This document shows, piece by piece, positions 6,823-13,945 of a stretch of DNA of 16,492 nucleotides. The stretch is from Pseudomonadota bacterium. Lineage in GTDB: Bacteria > Pseudomonadota > Alphaproteobacteria > Rhodobacterales > Rhodobacteraceae. The first letter of the stretch is position 1. Each line of letters opens with the position of its first letter. The notes under the pieces are model-generated. The model was not told where the DNA came from, did not search any database, and was given only the letters and a program-made list of their open reading frames with translations. The stretch covers positions 1 through 16,492 of the forward strand of contig JAKAJW010000375.1 in the NCBI GenBank assembly GCA_021813645.1, given 5' to 3'. A program made the translations under genes and the position numbers.

Positions 6823-6909
6823 TGGCGGGACTGTGGGGGCGGTGTCGCTATCAGGCGCTGGAATGACGCTTTTCGCCGGCGCGAACGGCTGATTGTGGCG
6901 GGACTGTGG
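6823..6909 (+). repeat. 14-base direct repeat upstream of ruvC
   Basis: TGGCGGGACTGTGG occurs at 6823-6836 and again at 6896-6909, 73 bases apart, identical in both copies. The repeats lie 95-180 bases before the ruvC start. They may be a binding site pair or the trace of a small duplication; the flanking bases are not obviously repeated. Confidence 0.5.
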
Positions 6910-6939
6910 CGCCAATCCTTGTGCGCCCCGCTGGGTTTC

Positions 6940-6969
6940 TTGCTGGCGAATGTTCGCGCTTCGTGCTAG
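6940..6969 (+). promoter_or_regulatory. Candidate ruvC promoter containing a LexA-like box
   Basis: TTGCTG (6940-6945), an 18-base spacer and TGCTAG (6964-6969) form a weak promoter 35 bases before ruvC. Within it, GTTC (6952-6955), seven bases and GTGC (6963-6966) match the alphaproteobacterial LexA box GTTC-N7-GTTC at seven of eight fixed positions. LexA control of ruvCAB is known in some bacteria, so placement over the spacer and -10 would fit repression. It remains an imperfect motif match. Confidence 0.35.
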
Positions 6970-7003
6970 CCGTGTCAAAACGGCAACAGGGGCAGAGCGG
7001 AAA

Positions 7004-7513
7004 ATGCGGATCTTGGGCATTGATCCTGGGCTGCGCAACCTCGGCTGGGGGGTGATTGACGTTTCTGGCTCGCGACTCACCCATGTCGCGAACGGCATAT
7101 GTCACTCCGAGGCGGGCGATCTCGCACCCCGGCTGCTTTCCCTGCACGCCCAACTGACCGAAGTTGTCGCGGCCTATGCTCCCGATTCTGCGGCGGTTGA
7201 GCTGACTTTCGTCAACAAGGACGGCGCAGCCACGTTGAAGCTTGGCCAGGCTCGAGGTGTCGCGCTTCTAGTGCCCGCGCAGGCCGGGCTCCCGGTCGGC
7301 GAATACGCGCCCAATGCCGTGAAGAAGACGGTGGTGGGTGTGGGGCATGCGGCAAAGGTCCAGGTCGACCACATGGTCCGGCTGCATTTGCCCGGCGCTC
7401 AGATCGCGGGACCCGATGCCGCCGATGCTTTGGCCGTCGCGATCTGCCACGCCCATCACGTGCAGTCGGCGGGACGCTTCGAAGCCGCCTTGGTCCGTGC
7501 AGGTGCAAGATGA
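7004..7513 (+). CDS. ruvC: Holliday junction endonuclease RuvC
   Basis: RuvC is the dimeric, Mg-dependent resolvase that nicks Holliday junctions symmetrically after RuvAB branch migration. The 169-residue product is normal length. It shows all four acidic catalytic residues at E. coli numbering: Asp7 in [17 protein letters not shown], Glu66 in AAVELTF, and Asp138 and Asp141 in [14 protein letters not shown]. The [11 protein letters not shown] helix (about 79-89) and the conserved [12 protein letters not shown] loop (about 101-112) are present. ATG at 7004 was chosen because the conserved N-terminus begins there; the open frame back to 6893 is not RuvC-like. A weak AGGGG/GAGCGG purine run precedes it. 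Its stop overlaps the ruvA start (ATGA), so the two are probably translationally coupled. A LexA-like box lies about 40 bases upstream. Confidence 0.97.
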   Translation: MRILGIDPGLRNLGWGVIDVSGSRLTHVANGICHSEAGDLAPRLLSLHAQLTEVVAAYAPDSAAVELTFVNKDGAATLKLGQARGVALLVPAQAGLPVGEYAPNAVKKTVVGVGHAAKVQVDHMVRLHLPGAQIAGPDAADALAVAICHAHHVQSAGRFEAALVRAGAR

Positions 7514-8169
7514 TCGGGCGCGTCGCGGGGGTGCTCGATCACATCGGGCCAGATCACCTACTGATCGATGTGCGCGGCGTGGGCTACATCGTCCATGTTT
7601 CGGACCGCACGCTGGCGGCGATGCCGTCGGTGGGCGAGGCGGTGGCACTGTACACCGACTTGATCGTACGCGAGGACCTTCTTCAGCTCATTGGGTTCCC
7701 CACGCTGGTCGAGAAGGAATGGCATCGGCTTCTGATGACGGTGCAGGGCGTCGGCGCGAAGGCGGCACTGGCGATCCTCGGCACTTTGGGGCCGGAGGGG
7801 CTGGCGCGGGCGGTTGCGATTGGCGACGCGGCGGCGATCAAGGCGGCGCCGGGGGTCGGTCCGAAGATTGCCCAACGGGTGGCTCTGGAGCTCAAAGCCA
7901 AAGCCCCGGCCGCGATGGCGCTTGGCGGGGCGCTGGCGGCGCCGGCGCGGGCGACATCGGGGCGCGCCGCGAAATCGGCCAAGGTGGATGTCGGGGCTGA
8001 CGCTGCGCGGGCGATCCACACGGCAGAAGCGCTGTCGGCGCTGGCGAACCTTGGCTACAGCGCCTCCGATGCTGCGCAGGCGGTGGCGACGGCAGCTGCA
8101 GAGGCGCCCGACGCCGAGACAAGCGTACTGATCCGGGCGGCGCTCAAGCTGATGGCCCCCAAGGGCTGA
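7510..8169 (+). CDS. ruvA: Holliday junction branch migration protein RuvA
   Basis: RuvA binds four-way junctions as a tetramer and loads the RuvB motor. The 219-residue protein has the N-terminal OB-fold domain (about 1-63, [10 protein letters not shown] to [11 protein letters not shown]). Two helix-hairpin-helix motifs follow ([13 protein letters not shown] at 78-90, [16 protein letters not shown] at 113-128), then an Ala-rich flexible linker (about 130-165). The C-terminal domain III, which contacts RuvB, begins near [21 protein letters not shown] (172-192). The start overlaps the ruvC stop by four bases. It is followed after 52 bases by htpX rather than directly by ruvB, although the strand is the same. 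No frame damage is seen. Confidence 0.97.
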   Translation: MIGRVAGVLDHIGPDHLLIDVRGVGYIVHVSDRTLAAMPSVGEAVALYTDLIVREDLLQLIGFPTLVEKEWHRLLMTVQGVGAKAALAILGTLGPEGLARAVAIGDAAAIKAAPGVGPKIAQRVALELKAKAPAAMALGGALAAPARATSGRAAKSAKVDVGADAARAIHTAEALSALANLGYSASDAAQAVATAAAEAPDAETSVLIRAALKLMAPKG

Positions 8170-8221
8170 CCGAGCATCTTGTCGGCTTCCCCCCATCTTC
8201 CCATATCGCGGAGGAAGGCGA

Positions 8222-9154
8222 ATGGAGGCAACCCGGATGGGAAACGTGAAGACCGGCATCCTGATGGCCGGGCTGACCGCGCTGTTCATGGCGGTCGGCG
8301 GGATGATCGGCGGTCAGGGCGGCGCGCTTATCGCACTGCTGATGGCTGCGGCGATGAACCTTTTTTCTTATTGGAATTCGGACCGCATGGTGCTGGCGAT
8401 GCACCGGGCCCGCGAGGTCGATGCGGGCTCCTCGCCGGATCTGCACGGCCTTGTCGCGCAACTCGCCCGCAACGCCGGCCTGCCGATGCCGCGCGTCTAT
8501 GTGATTGAAACCGACCAGCCGAATGCCTTTGCCACGGGGCGCAACCCCGAGAACGCGGCCGTGGCGGCCACCACTGGCCTCATCCGGGCGCTCAGTCGGG
8601 AGGAATTGGCGGGTGTCCTGGCCCACGAGCTTGCCCACATCAAGCATCGCGATACGCTCATCATGACCATCACGGCGACCTTCGCCGGTGCCATTTCGAT
8701 GCTGGCCAACTTTGCTTTCTTCTTTCGTGGCGGCGAGCGGAACAATGTTGGGTTGGTGGGCTCGCTTGCGATGATGATCTTGGCGCCTCTTGCCGCTGGT
8801 CTCGTGCAGATGGCGATCAGCCGGTCGCGCGAATACGAGGCGGATCGGATCGGAGCGGCGATCTGCGGGCGTCCGCTCTGGCTCGCGTCGGCATTGGAGA
8901 AGATCGAGTACTACGCCCAGCGGGTCGACAATCCAGCCGCCGAGCGCAATCCCGCAACGGCCCATATGTTCATCATCAATCCCCTGCATGCGCTCCCGCA
9001 GGACCGGCTCTTTGCGACGCACCCGGCGACGCAGAACCGCGTCGCGCGGCTCAGGGCGATGGCGGCCGGGGCCGGGCAGCAAACTGGGTTACGGGGCGAA
9101 ATGGAGGGCGGCCGAACCACGCAGGCCAGCCGGCGGGGTGGGCCCTGGGGCTAA
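8222..9154 (+). CDS. htpX: Membrane zinc metalloprotease HtpX (M48 family)
   Basis: HtpX is an inner-membrane zinc protease that degrades misfolded membrane proteins alongside FtsH. The product has two N-terminal hydrophobic helices (about 11-29 and 33-50) and an INAFATG-like motif, PNAFATG (100-106). The catalytic HELAH is at 135-139, two further hydrophobic segments follow, and SREYEAD supplies the third zinc ligand at Glu204. A charged, Gly- and Arg-rich tail extends past the protease domain. Two starts are equally well placed: ATG 8222 with GGAGG seven bases upstream, and ATG 8237 with a second GGAGG eight bases upstream. The latter gives [10 protein letters not shown], closer to homologue starts I recall, so the true protein may be 305 residues. 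The gene sits between ruvA and ruvB. Confidence 0.94.
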   Translation: MEATRMGNVKTGILMAGLTALFMAVGGMIGGQGGALIALLMAAAMNLFSYWNSDRMVLAMHRAREVDAGSSPDLHGLVAQLARNAGLPMPRVYVIETDQPNAFATGRNPENAAVAATTGLIRALSREELAGVLAHELAHIKHRDTLIMTITATFAGAISMLANFAFFFRGGERNNVGLVGSLAMMILAPLAAGLVQMAISRSREYEADRIGAAICGRPLWLASALEKIEYYAQRVDNPAAERNPATAHMFIINPLHALPQDRLFATHPATQNRVARLRAMAAGAGQQTGLRGEMEGGRTTQASRRGGPWG

Positions 9155-9235
9155 CGCCGCGCCGCGGCCCTTGCGCCCCGGCGGCTTTCCGGCGATGGTC
9201 GCCCAAGAGGCGAACATTCCCCGAACAGGCGACAG

Positions 9236-10264
9236 ATGGCCAGCCCTGACCCGACCCTCCGCCCAGAGCCGCTGCCCGAAGACGCTGATCGGGCGCTGCG
9301 TCCGCAGAAGTTGTCGGAGTTCATCGGCCAGGCCGATGCGCGGGCCAATTTGCGGGTTTTCATCGAAAGCGCCCGAATGCGCGGCGAGGCGATGGATCAC
9401 ACCCTGTTCCACGGCCCGCCTGGCCTTGGCAAGACGACCTTGGCGCAGATCATGGCGCGCGAATTGGGCGTGGGGTTCCGGATGACCTCCGGTCCGGTGC
9501 TGGCCAAGGCGGGCGATCTGGCGGCGATCCTGACCAACCTGGAGCCGCGCGACGTGTTGTTCATCGACGAGATCCACCGGCTCAACCCGGCCGTCGAAGA
9601 GGTGCTCTATCCGGCGATGGAGGATTTCGCGCTGGACCTCGTCATCGGCGAAGGGCCGGCGGCGCGCACCGTTCGGATCGACCTGCAGCCCTTCACGCTA
9701 GTCGGGGCCACGACCCGCCTGGGCCTCTTGACGACCCCGCTTCGGGACCGTTTCGGCATTCCGACGCGGCTGGTGTTCTATACGGAGGCTGAACTCTACG
9801 AGATCGTCAGCCGTGGCGCGGCCCTCTTGGGCGTTCCGGCTGACGCCGAAGGCTGCCACGAGATTGCCCGACGCGCGCGCGGCACGCCGCGGATCGCCGG
9901 TCGGCTCCTGCGCCGGGTCGTCGATTTCGCCTTGGTCGAGGGCGACGGGCGGCTTACGCGGCAGATCGCCGACAGTGCCCTGACCCGGCTTGGCGTGGAC
10001 CACCTGGGCCTCGATGCGGCGGACCGGCGCTATTTGACTCTTATCGCCGAGAATTACGCCGGCGGGCCGGTAGGGGTCGAGACGATTTCGGCGGCCCTGT
10101 CTGAAAGTCGGGATGCGATCGAGGAGGTGATCGAGCCCTACCTCTTGCAGCAGGGGTTGATCCAGCGCAGTCCGCGCGGGCGCATGTTGGCCATGAAAGC
10201 CTGGCGCCACCTCGGGATCGCGCCACCTAGGGCGGCCGGGCAGACGGACCTGTTCGGCAAGTAG
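9236..10264 (+). CDS. ruvB: Holliday junction branch migration ATPase RuvB
   Basis: RuvB is the AAA+ hexameric motor of branch migration. The 342-residue protein is full length and intact. It shows the N-terminal [11 protein letters not shown] motif, Walker [10 protein letters not shown] (60-68), Walker [10 protein letters not shown] (Asp111, Glu112), sensor 1 GATT (157-160) and the arginine finger in LRDRFGI (Arg170). The sensor 2 region [13 protein letters not shown] and a C-terminal winged helix follow (about 270-330, including [15 protein letters not shown] and [12 protein letters not shown]). ATG at 9236 has only a weak AGGCGACAG upstream. The 81-base spacer after htpX shows no terminator, so cotranscription with ruvC-ruvA-htpX is likely. 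No SOS-like box was seen directly before it. Confidence 0.97.
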   Translation: MASPDPTLRPEPLPEDADRALRPQKLSEFIGQADARANLRVFIESARMRGEAMDHTLFHGPPGLGKTTLAQIMARELGVGFRMTSGPVLAKAGDLAAILTNLEPRDVLFIDEIHRLNPAVEEVLYPAMEDFALDLVIGEGPAARTVRIDLQPFTLVGATTRLGLLTTPLRDRFGIPTRLVFYTEAELYEIVSRGAALLGVPADAEGCHEIARRARGTPRIAGRLLRRVVDFALVEGDGRLTRQIADSALTRLGVDHLGLDAADRRYLTLIAENYAGGPVGVETISAALSESRDAIEEVIEPYLLQQGLIQRSPRGRMLAMKAWRHLGIAPPRAAGQTDLFGK

Positions 10265-10408
10265 CGTGCGTGTTGGGGCGGGGGCGAGGCGCTCGAGATG
10301 TGCCTTGTTCCCTCGGGCGGCCGGAGAGACTACGATTGCACGGGCGTCTTGCGGTGCAGGTCGGTTTGGCCGGCAGGCCGTGTCGCCTAAATTTCTCACG
10401 GAGGGACC

Positions 10409-11026
10409 ATGACGCCCGATGAAGCTGCGGCGCTGTTTACGAGAGCCGACGGCAGCTACCTTTTTGCGCGGTGGAACAGGCCGATTGTCCCCGTCGTCTT
10501 CGGGGTCGAGGCCGAGACATTGGCGACGGTCAAAGGGGCGATCGAAGCCATGGTCTCCCTCGCCGGCCACAAGATGGCGGAGACCGATCCGGAGCTTGGT
10601 GCCAATCTGATGATCTTCTTCTGCCGCGATTGGGCCGAGCTATCCGACATCCCGAATCTCGAAAAGCTGATACCCGATCTGCACCCCCTGGTGGCGAGAT
10701 TGGAGGCGCGGGAGGCAAACCAGTATCGCGCCTTCCGTTTCGATCCGGCGGGGGCGATCCGGGCGGCGTTTGTCTTTCTTCGGATGGACGCGGCCTTGCA
10801 GGAACTGCCGGCCGAGGTGCTGGCGCTCGCCCAAGCTGCACAGGTGATGCTGCTTTGGTCGAGTGAGGCGGGGCAGGGCTCAATGTTTGTCGAGGTCGAC
10901 GGGCGCGTCATCTTGCGGCCCGATATCGCCGCCGTCATCCGTGCGGGCTACGACCCTACGCTGCCAGCCGTCGCGACCGATGCAAGCCATGCCTTCCGGT
11001 TGGCTGCGCGGGTTTCTTGTGGCTGA
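10409..11026 (+). CDS. Conserved hypothetical protein, 205 aa, between ruvB and ybgC
   Basis: The product begins MTPDEAAALFTRADGSYLFARW and appears soluble, with no signal peptide, no clear membrane helix and a mixed alpha/beta composition. Distinct stretches are RPIVPVVFGVE, HKMAETDPELGANLMIFFCRDW, NQYRAFRFD and AQVMLLWSSEA. I recall closely similar proteins at this location in other Rhodobacteraceae, but no named domain or function. ATG at 10409 is well supported by GGAGG with a 4-base spacer. A 144-base spacer separates it from ruvB and contains no clear hairpin. It is followed by ybgC after 63 bases on the same strand. Location alone does not tell whether it relates to junction processing or to Tol-Pal. 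Confidence 0.82.
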   Translation: MTPDEAAALFTRADGSYLFARWNRPIVPVVFGVEAETLATVKGAIEAMVSLAGHKMAETDPELGANLMIFFCRDWAELSDIPNLEKLIPDLHPLVARLEAREANQYRAFRFDPAGAIRAAFVFLRMDAALQELPAEVLALAQAAQVMLLWSSEAGQGSMFVEVDGRVILRPDIAAVIRAGYDPTLPAVATDASHAFRLAARVSCG

Positions 11027-11089
11027 GGTTGAGCTTGTGCGATGCAATGTGCCGGGATAGGCGGCAGGCTGGCTTCTGAAGGGGGCGGG

Positions 11090-11491
11090 ATGCCACATCA
11101 ATTCACCTGCCGCGTCTATTACGAAGACACCGATCTGGCGGGCATCGTCTATTATGCCAACTACCTGAAGTTCATCGAGCGTGCCCGAAGTGAGTGGGTG
11201 CGCGGGCTCGGGGTCGATCAGAAGCGTCTGAAGGCCGAACGCGGTGTCGTCTTCGCCGTGCGACATATCGAAGCCGACTACCTCGCTCCCGCCCGGTTCG
11301 ACGACGTGCTCGCGGTGGAAACCTCCGTCAGCGCGCTGACCGCCGCCCGCATCGTGCTTGAGCAAGTGGTCAAGAGGGGCGCTCAGACCCTGTTTTCCGC
11401 CAAAGTCACGCTGGTTTGTCTCGGTTCGACCGGCGCCACGCGGATCCCGGCAGATATCCGCCAGCGCATGACGGGCATGCAAGAAACGTAG
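11090..11491 (+). CDS. ybgC: Tol-Pal-associated acyl-CoA thioesterase YbgC (hotdog fold)
   Basis: YbgC is a 4-hydroxybenzoyl-CoA-thioesterase-type hotdog enzyme encoded at the head of tol-pal operons. Substrates reported for the family include short- and long-chain acyl-CoA. The 133-residue product carries the active-site motif YYEDTDLAGIVYYANYLKF, with catalytic Asp15, then ERARSEW and the typical EADYLAPARFDD strand. ATG at 11090 was selected because it begins the family-like sequence MPHQFTCRVYYED and follows AAGGGGG with a short spacer. The open frame from 11042 includes no recognisable sequence. The 104-base gap to tolQ holds a good promoter candidate, so ybgC and tolQRAB may be only partly cotranscribed. 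Confidence 0.93.
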   Translation: MPHQFTCRVYYEDTDLAGIVYYANYLKFIERARSEWVRGLGVDQKRLKAERGVVFAVRHIEADYLAPARFDDVLAVETSVSALTAARIVLEQVVKRGAQTLFSAKVTLVCLGSTGATRIPADIRQRMTGMQET

Positions 11492-11499
11492 CGCCGATT

Positions 11500-11511
11500 C
11501 ACATGCATGTG
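11500..11511. promoter_or_regulatory. 12-base perfect palindrome, candidate operator of the tolQ promoter
   Basis: CACATGCATGTG is a perfect palindrome that ends one base before the -35 hexamer of the tolQ promoter candidate and begins 9 bases after the ybgC stop. A site in this position could bind a dimeric regulator. It is too short and lacks a T run to be a terminator. No specific regulator is recognised. Confidence 0.4.
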
Positions 11512-11541
11512 TTGGCTTTTCCCCTAAAACACAGGTAGAAT
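11512..11541 (+). promoter_or_regulatory. Probable promoter of tolQRAB-pal
   Basis: TTGGCT (11512-11517), an 18-base spacer and TAGAAT (11536-11541) form the best sigma-70-like promoter seen in the window. It lies 54 bases before tolQ in an AT-rich pocket (CCCCTAAAACACAGG). The transcript leader would include a small hairpin, GCCGC (11556-11560) with GCGGC (11569-11573). Confidence 0.55.
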
Positions 11542-11595
11542 CAGTGATAACGAAGGCCGCCGGTTAGAGCGGCTACTTCTTCACGGGCAGACATC

Positions 11596-12291
11596 ATGGA
11601 CACGACGACACTTGCGAACGCGCAGGCGCTCGACTTCTCAATGCTCGCGCTCTTCGGCCGGGCCACATTTGCGGCTCAGGTGGTGATGATCATGTTGGTC
11701 GTTTCCTCCTTCTGGTCTTGGTCGATCATCATTCAGAAACATATCGTGTTGCGCCGGGCGCGGGTGGAGGCCTCGATCTTTGACCGGGCCTTTTGGTCGG
11801 GCGAGCCGCTGGACGAGCTCTTCGAAAAGATCGGCAGCCAGCCGGAGGGGGCCTCGGAAAAAATCTTCGCCGCAGGCATGCTGGAATGGCGACGCAGCCA
11901 CAGGCAGGACGGCGCGCTGATCGCTGGCGCGCAGGCGCGCATCGATCGCTCGATGGACGTTGCCATCGCCAAAGAAGGCGAGGAACTCGGTCGCGGCTTG
12001 GCCTTTCTGGCCACTGTCGGTTCCACGGCGCCTTTCATCGGGCTGTTCGGTACGGTCTGGGGGATCAAACACGCCTTTGAGCAAATCGCGATCAGCCAGA
12101 ACACCAACCTGGCCGTTGTCGCGCCCGGCATCGCGGAGGCGCTGCTGTCCACCGGGCTTGGGCTTCTGGCCGCCATTCCCGCAGTGATCTTCTACAACAA
12201 GCTCAGCTCGGACAGCGACCGTGTCATTTCGGGCTACGAGGCCTTCGCCGACGAATTCGCCACCATCCTCTCGCGCCAGTTGGACGCCTGA
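11596..12291 (+). CDS. tolQ: Tol-Pal system proton-channel subunit TolQ
   Basis: TolQ, a MotA/ExbB-family protein, forms with TolR the proton channel that energises TolA. The 231-residue product has three predicted helices (about 26-46, 135-157 and 178-200) separated by a large cytoplasmic loop. This is the family topology. The conserved GLAFLATVGSTAPFIGLFGTVWGI stretch, split over residues 134-157, and the third helix region PGIAEALLSTGLGLLAAIPA are clear. The start at 11596 fits the normal N-terminal length. The Shine-Dalgarno is weak (GGGCAG). It is followed by tolR after three bases. ExbB is the main alternative, but the ybgC-tolQRAB-pal context decides for TolQ. Confidence 0.96.
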   Translation: MDTTTLANAQALDFSMLALFGRATFAAQVVMIMLVVSSFWSWSIIIQKHIVLRRARVEASIFDRAFWSGEPLDELFEKIGSQPEGASEKIFAAGMLEWRRSHRQDGALIAGAQARIDRSMDVAIAKEGEELGRGLAFLATVGSTAPFIGLFGTVWGIKHAFEQIAISQNTNLAVVAPGIAEALLSTGLGLLAAIPAVIFYNKLSSDSDRVISGYEAFADEFATILSRQLDA

Positions 12292-12294
12292 ACC

Positions 12295-12768
12295 ATGGGG
12301 GCGGGGGTGATGCAATCGGGCGGCGGTGGCGGGCGCCGAGGGCGGCGACGGCGGCGTGGCCGGCCGATGTCAGAGATCAACATCACCCCCTTCGTGGACG
12401 TGATGCTGGTGCTCCTGATCATCTTCATGGTGGCGGCGCCCTTGCTGACGGTTGGCGTGCCGATCAAGTTGCCGAAGACGGCGGCGACCGCGCTGCCAAC
12501 CGAAAAGGAGCAACCCCTTACCATTACTTTGGCGCCAGGTGGAAAAGTCCTGCTGCAGACGACCGAGATCGCCGAGGCCGACCTCATCCCGAAGCTCCAG
12601 GCCATCGCGGCCGAGCGGAAGGATCGCAAGGTTTACCTGCGGGCGGACGGTTCCATTCCCTATGCGCGTGTCGCTCAGGTCATGGGGGCGCTGAACGCCG
12701 GCGGCTTCCGCGATATCGGGCTGGTCACCGACCCGAATGGACCAAAGCTCAACGGCAGCAGCGGCTGA
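12295..12768 (+). CDS. tolR: Tol-Pal system proton-channel subunit TolR
   Basis: TolR is an ExbD-family bitopic protein with one helix (about 33-53) containing the essential proton-carrying aspartate. Here that is Asp35 in PFVDVMLVLLIIFMV. The periplasmic domain that follows includes KVYLRADGSIPYARVAQVM and GFRDIGLVTDP, both typical of the family. The cytoplasmic N-terminus is unusually rich in Gly and Arg (GGGGGRRGRRRRRGRP). ATG at 12295 follows the tolQ stop by three bases without a Shine-Dalgarno. An alternative ATG at 12310 would remove five residues and follows a G-rich run. The 157-residue length is near normal for alphaproteobacterial TolR. Confidence 0.96.
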   Translation: MGAGVMQSGGGGGRRGRRRRRGRPMSEINITPFVDVMLVLLIIFMVAAPLLTVGVPIKLPKTAATALPTEKEQPLTITLAPGGKVLLQTTEIAEADLIPKLQAIAAERKDRKVYLRADGSIPYARVAQVMGALNAGGFRDIGLVTDPNGPKLNGSSG

Positions 12769-12781
12769 AGGCGCGCCTCTG

Positions 12782-13945
12782 ATGCGCATGCGCACAGGCA
12801 CCATCGTTTCTGGCATTGGGCATCTAGCCCTGATCCTTTGGCTTTTGTTCGGAGGATTGCTCGCCGAAAGGAATGACGCGCCGCCCATCCAGGTGTCGGA
12901 TGTTTCGCTGGTCTCCAGCGCGCAGCTGGCGCAGATGTCCGCGGCCGCTTCGGCCCCGCCCAGTTCCAAGCCGCAGACTCAGGTGAGTCTGCCAAAGGCA
13001 GCCCCCAAGGTTGAGCCCGCGCCGAGCCCTTCGACAAAGAAGGCGGAGGCGCCGGCGGCATCGCCCAAGCCTGCGCCGCCTCCCCCGCCGCCGCCCGCGG
13101 CGGCGACCCCTTCGGCAGAAACCAATCCGGCGCCGCCGCCGAAGGCCTCCGACCGGGTGGCGCCAACGCCTTCGCCGGCGCCAAAGCCTGACGTGAAGGT
13201 GGCGGAAACGCCGCAGCAGGAGCTTGCGCCTTCACCTGACGCTCTGCCGCAGAAGCCGCAAAAGCCGAAGGAAGCGGCCGCGCCGAAAGAGGCCTCGACC
13301 CAGATCGTTCCCGAGGCGCCGAAGAACGCCACGGCGCAGACCAACTTGTCGACTGCGCCGCGGGTTAGCCCACGGCCGATGGAACGGCCGCCAGAGCTCC
13401 AGCCCGTGCAGGCGGCGACGGCCAACACCTCTGCGCCGACCGCCAAACCCGACAAGCAGCCGAAGGCCGACGCCACAGCCGAGAACAAGAAGGCTCAGAC
13501 AAATCAGCCGAGCAAATCGACGGCGTCAGCCGTGGATGCGGCCTTGGCGGCGGCGATGGCTTCGACCTCAGGCGATCAAAACAACGCCCCGACGGCCAAT
13601 GCCGGCAATGGGCTTTCCGCGGGGCCGCCGATGACATCGGCGGACTCCAGCGGGCTACTGGCGATGCTGGGGCGAACCTGGATCGTCGACCCCGGCTCCC
13701 CCTCCGCCGGGGTGACCGTGACCGTGGCATTCTCGCTTCTTCCGACCGGAAAGGTTATCCCGGATTCTGTGAAGCTGGTCTCAGCGACTGGTGGAAATGA
13801 AGCGGCGCAACGCACCGCCTACGAAGCGGCGCGCCGTGCGATCCTGCATGGAAGCGATCTTGGTTTTCAACTCCCGCCAGCGAAGTATCAGCAGTGGAAA
13901 GAGATCGAGATGGTGTTCGACCCCAATGGAATGAGGCTCCAATGA
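12782..13945 (+). CDS. tolA: Tol-Pal system energy transducer TolA
   Basis: TolA spans the periplasm from the TolQR complex to TolB and Pal. The product has one N-terminal helix (about 8-28) with a Ser10-x3-His14 pattern, which matches the SHLS motif that contacts TolQR. A long Pro/Ala/Lys-rich central domain follows (about 50-290, with runs of prolines). The C-terminal TonB-like domain III covers about the last 95 residues ([44 protein letters not shown]). The start was set at 12782 ([11 protein letters not shown]) because it begins the family-like sequence 13 bases after the tolR stop. An upstream ATG at 12737 would overlap tolR by 32 bases. The TolA stop overlaps the tolB start (ATGA). Central-domain composition differs from the helical Lys/Ala/Glu repeats of E. 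coli TolA. Confidence 0.92.
   Translation: MRMRTGTIVSGIGHLALILWLLFGGLLAERNDAPPIQVSDVSLVSSAQLAQMSAAASAPPSSKPQTQVSLPKAAPKVEPAPSPSTKKAEAPAASPKPAPPPPPPPAAATPSAETNPAPPPKASDRVAPTPSPAPKPDVKVAETPQQELAPSPDALPQKPQKPKEAAAPKEASTQIVPEAPKNATAQTNLSTAPRVSPRPMERPPELQPVQAATANTSAPTAKPDKQPKADATAENKKAQTNQPSKSTASAVDAALAAAMASTSGDQNNAPTANAGNGLSAGPPMTSADSSGLLAMLGRTWIVDPGSPSAGVTVTVAFSLLPTGKVIPDSVKLVSATGGNEAAQRTAYEAARRAILHGSDLGFQLPPAKYQQWKEIEMVFDPNGMRLQ

Larger units (their letters stand above)
6666..7003. other. 338-base intergenic region between the DUF1127 gene and ruvC
   Basis: This spacer separates divergent genes and should hold promoters for both. It contains a 14-base direct repeat and, near ruvC, a LexA-like half-site pair inside a candidate promoter, listed separately. 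A 42-codon plus-strand frame at 6764-6892 (starting MPLMQPAHGF, GGGGA six bases upstream) is open but not recognisable. I do not call it a gene. No RNA gene or mobile element was recognised. Confidence 0.6.

Noticed and set aside
6764..6892. 42-codon plus-strand frame (MPLMQPAHGF...) before ruvC
   Set aside because: It has only a partial Shine-Dalgarno (GGGGA) and includes one copy of the direct repeat. Protein-like appearance alone is not enough without conservation data.
10384..10395. CGCCTAAATTTC shared with 5921-5932 as a common promoter element
   Set aside because: A shared 12-mer is expected by chance several times in a window this size, and here it would leave almost no leader before the 10409 start.
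13365..13730. Long antisense frames through tolA
   Set aside because: These arise from the Pro/Ala-rich, GC-rich codons of tolA; they have no ribosome binding site or plausible product.
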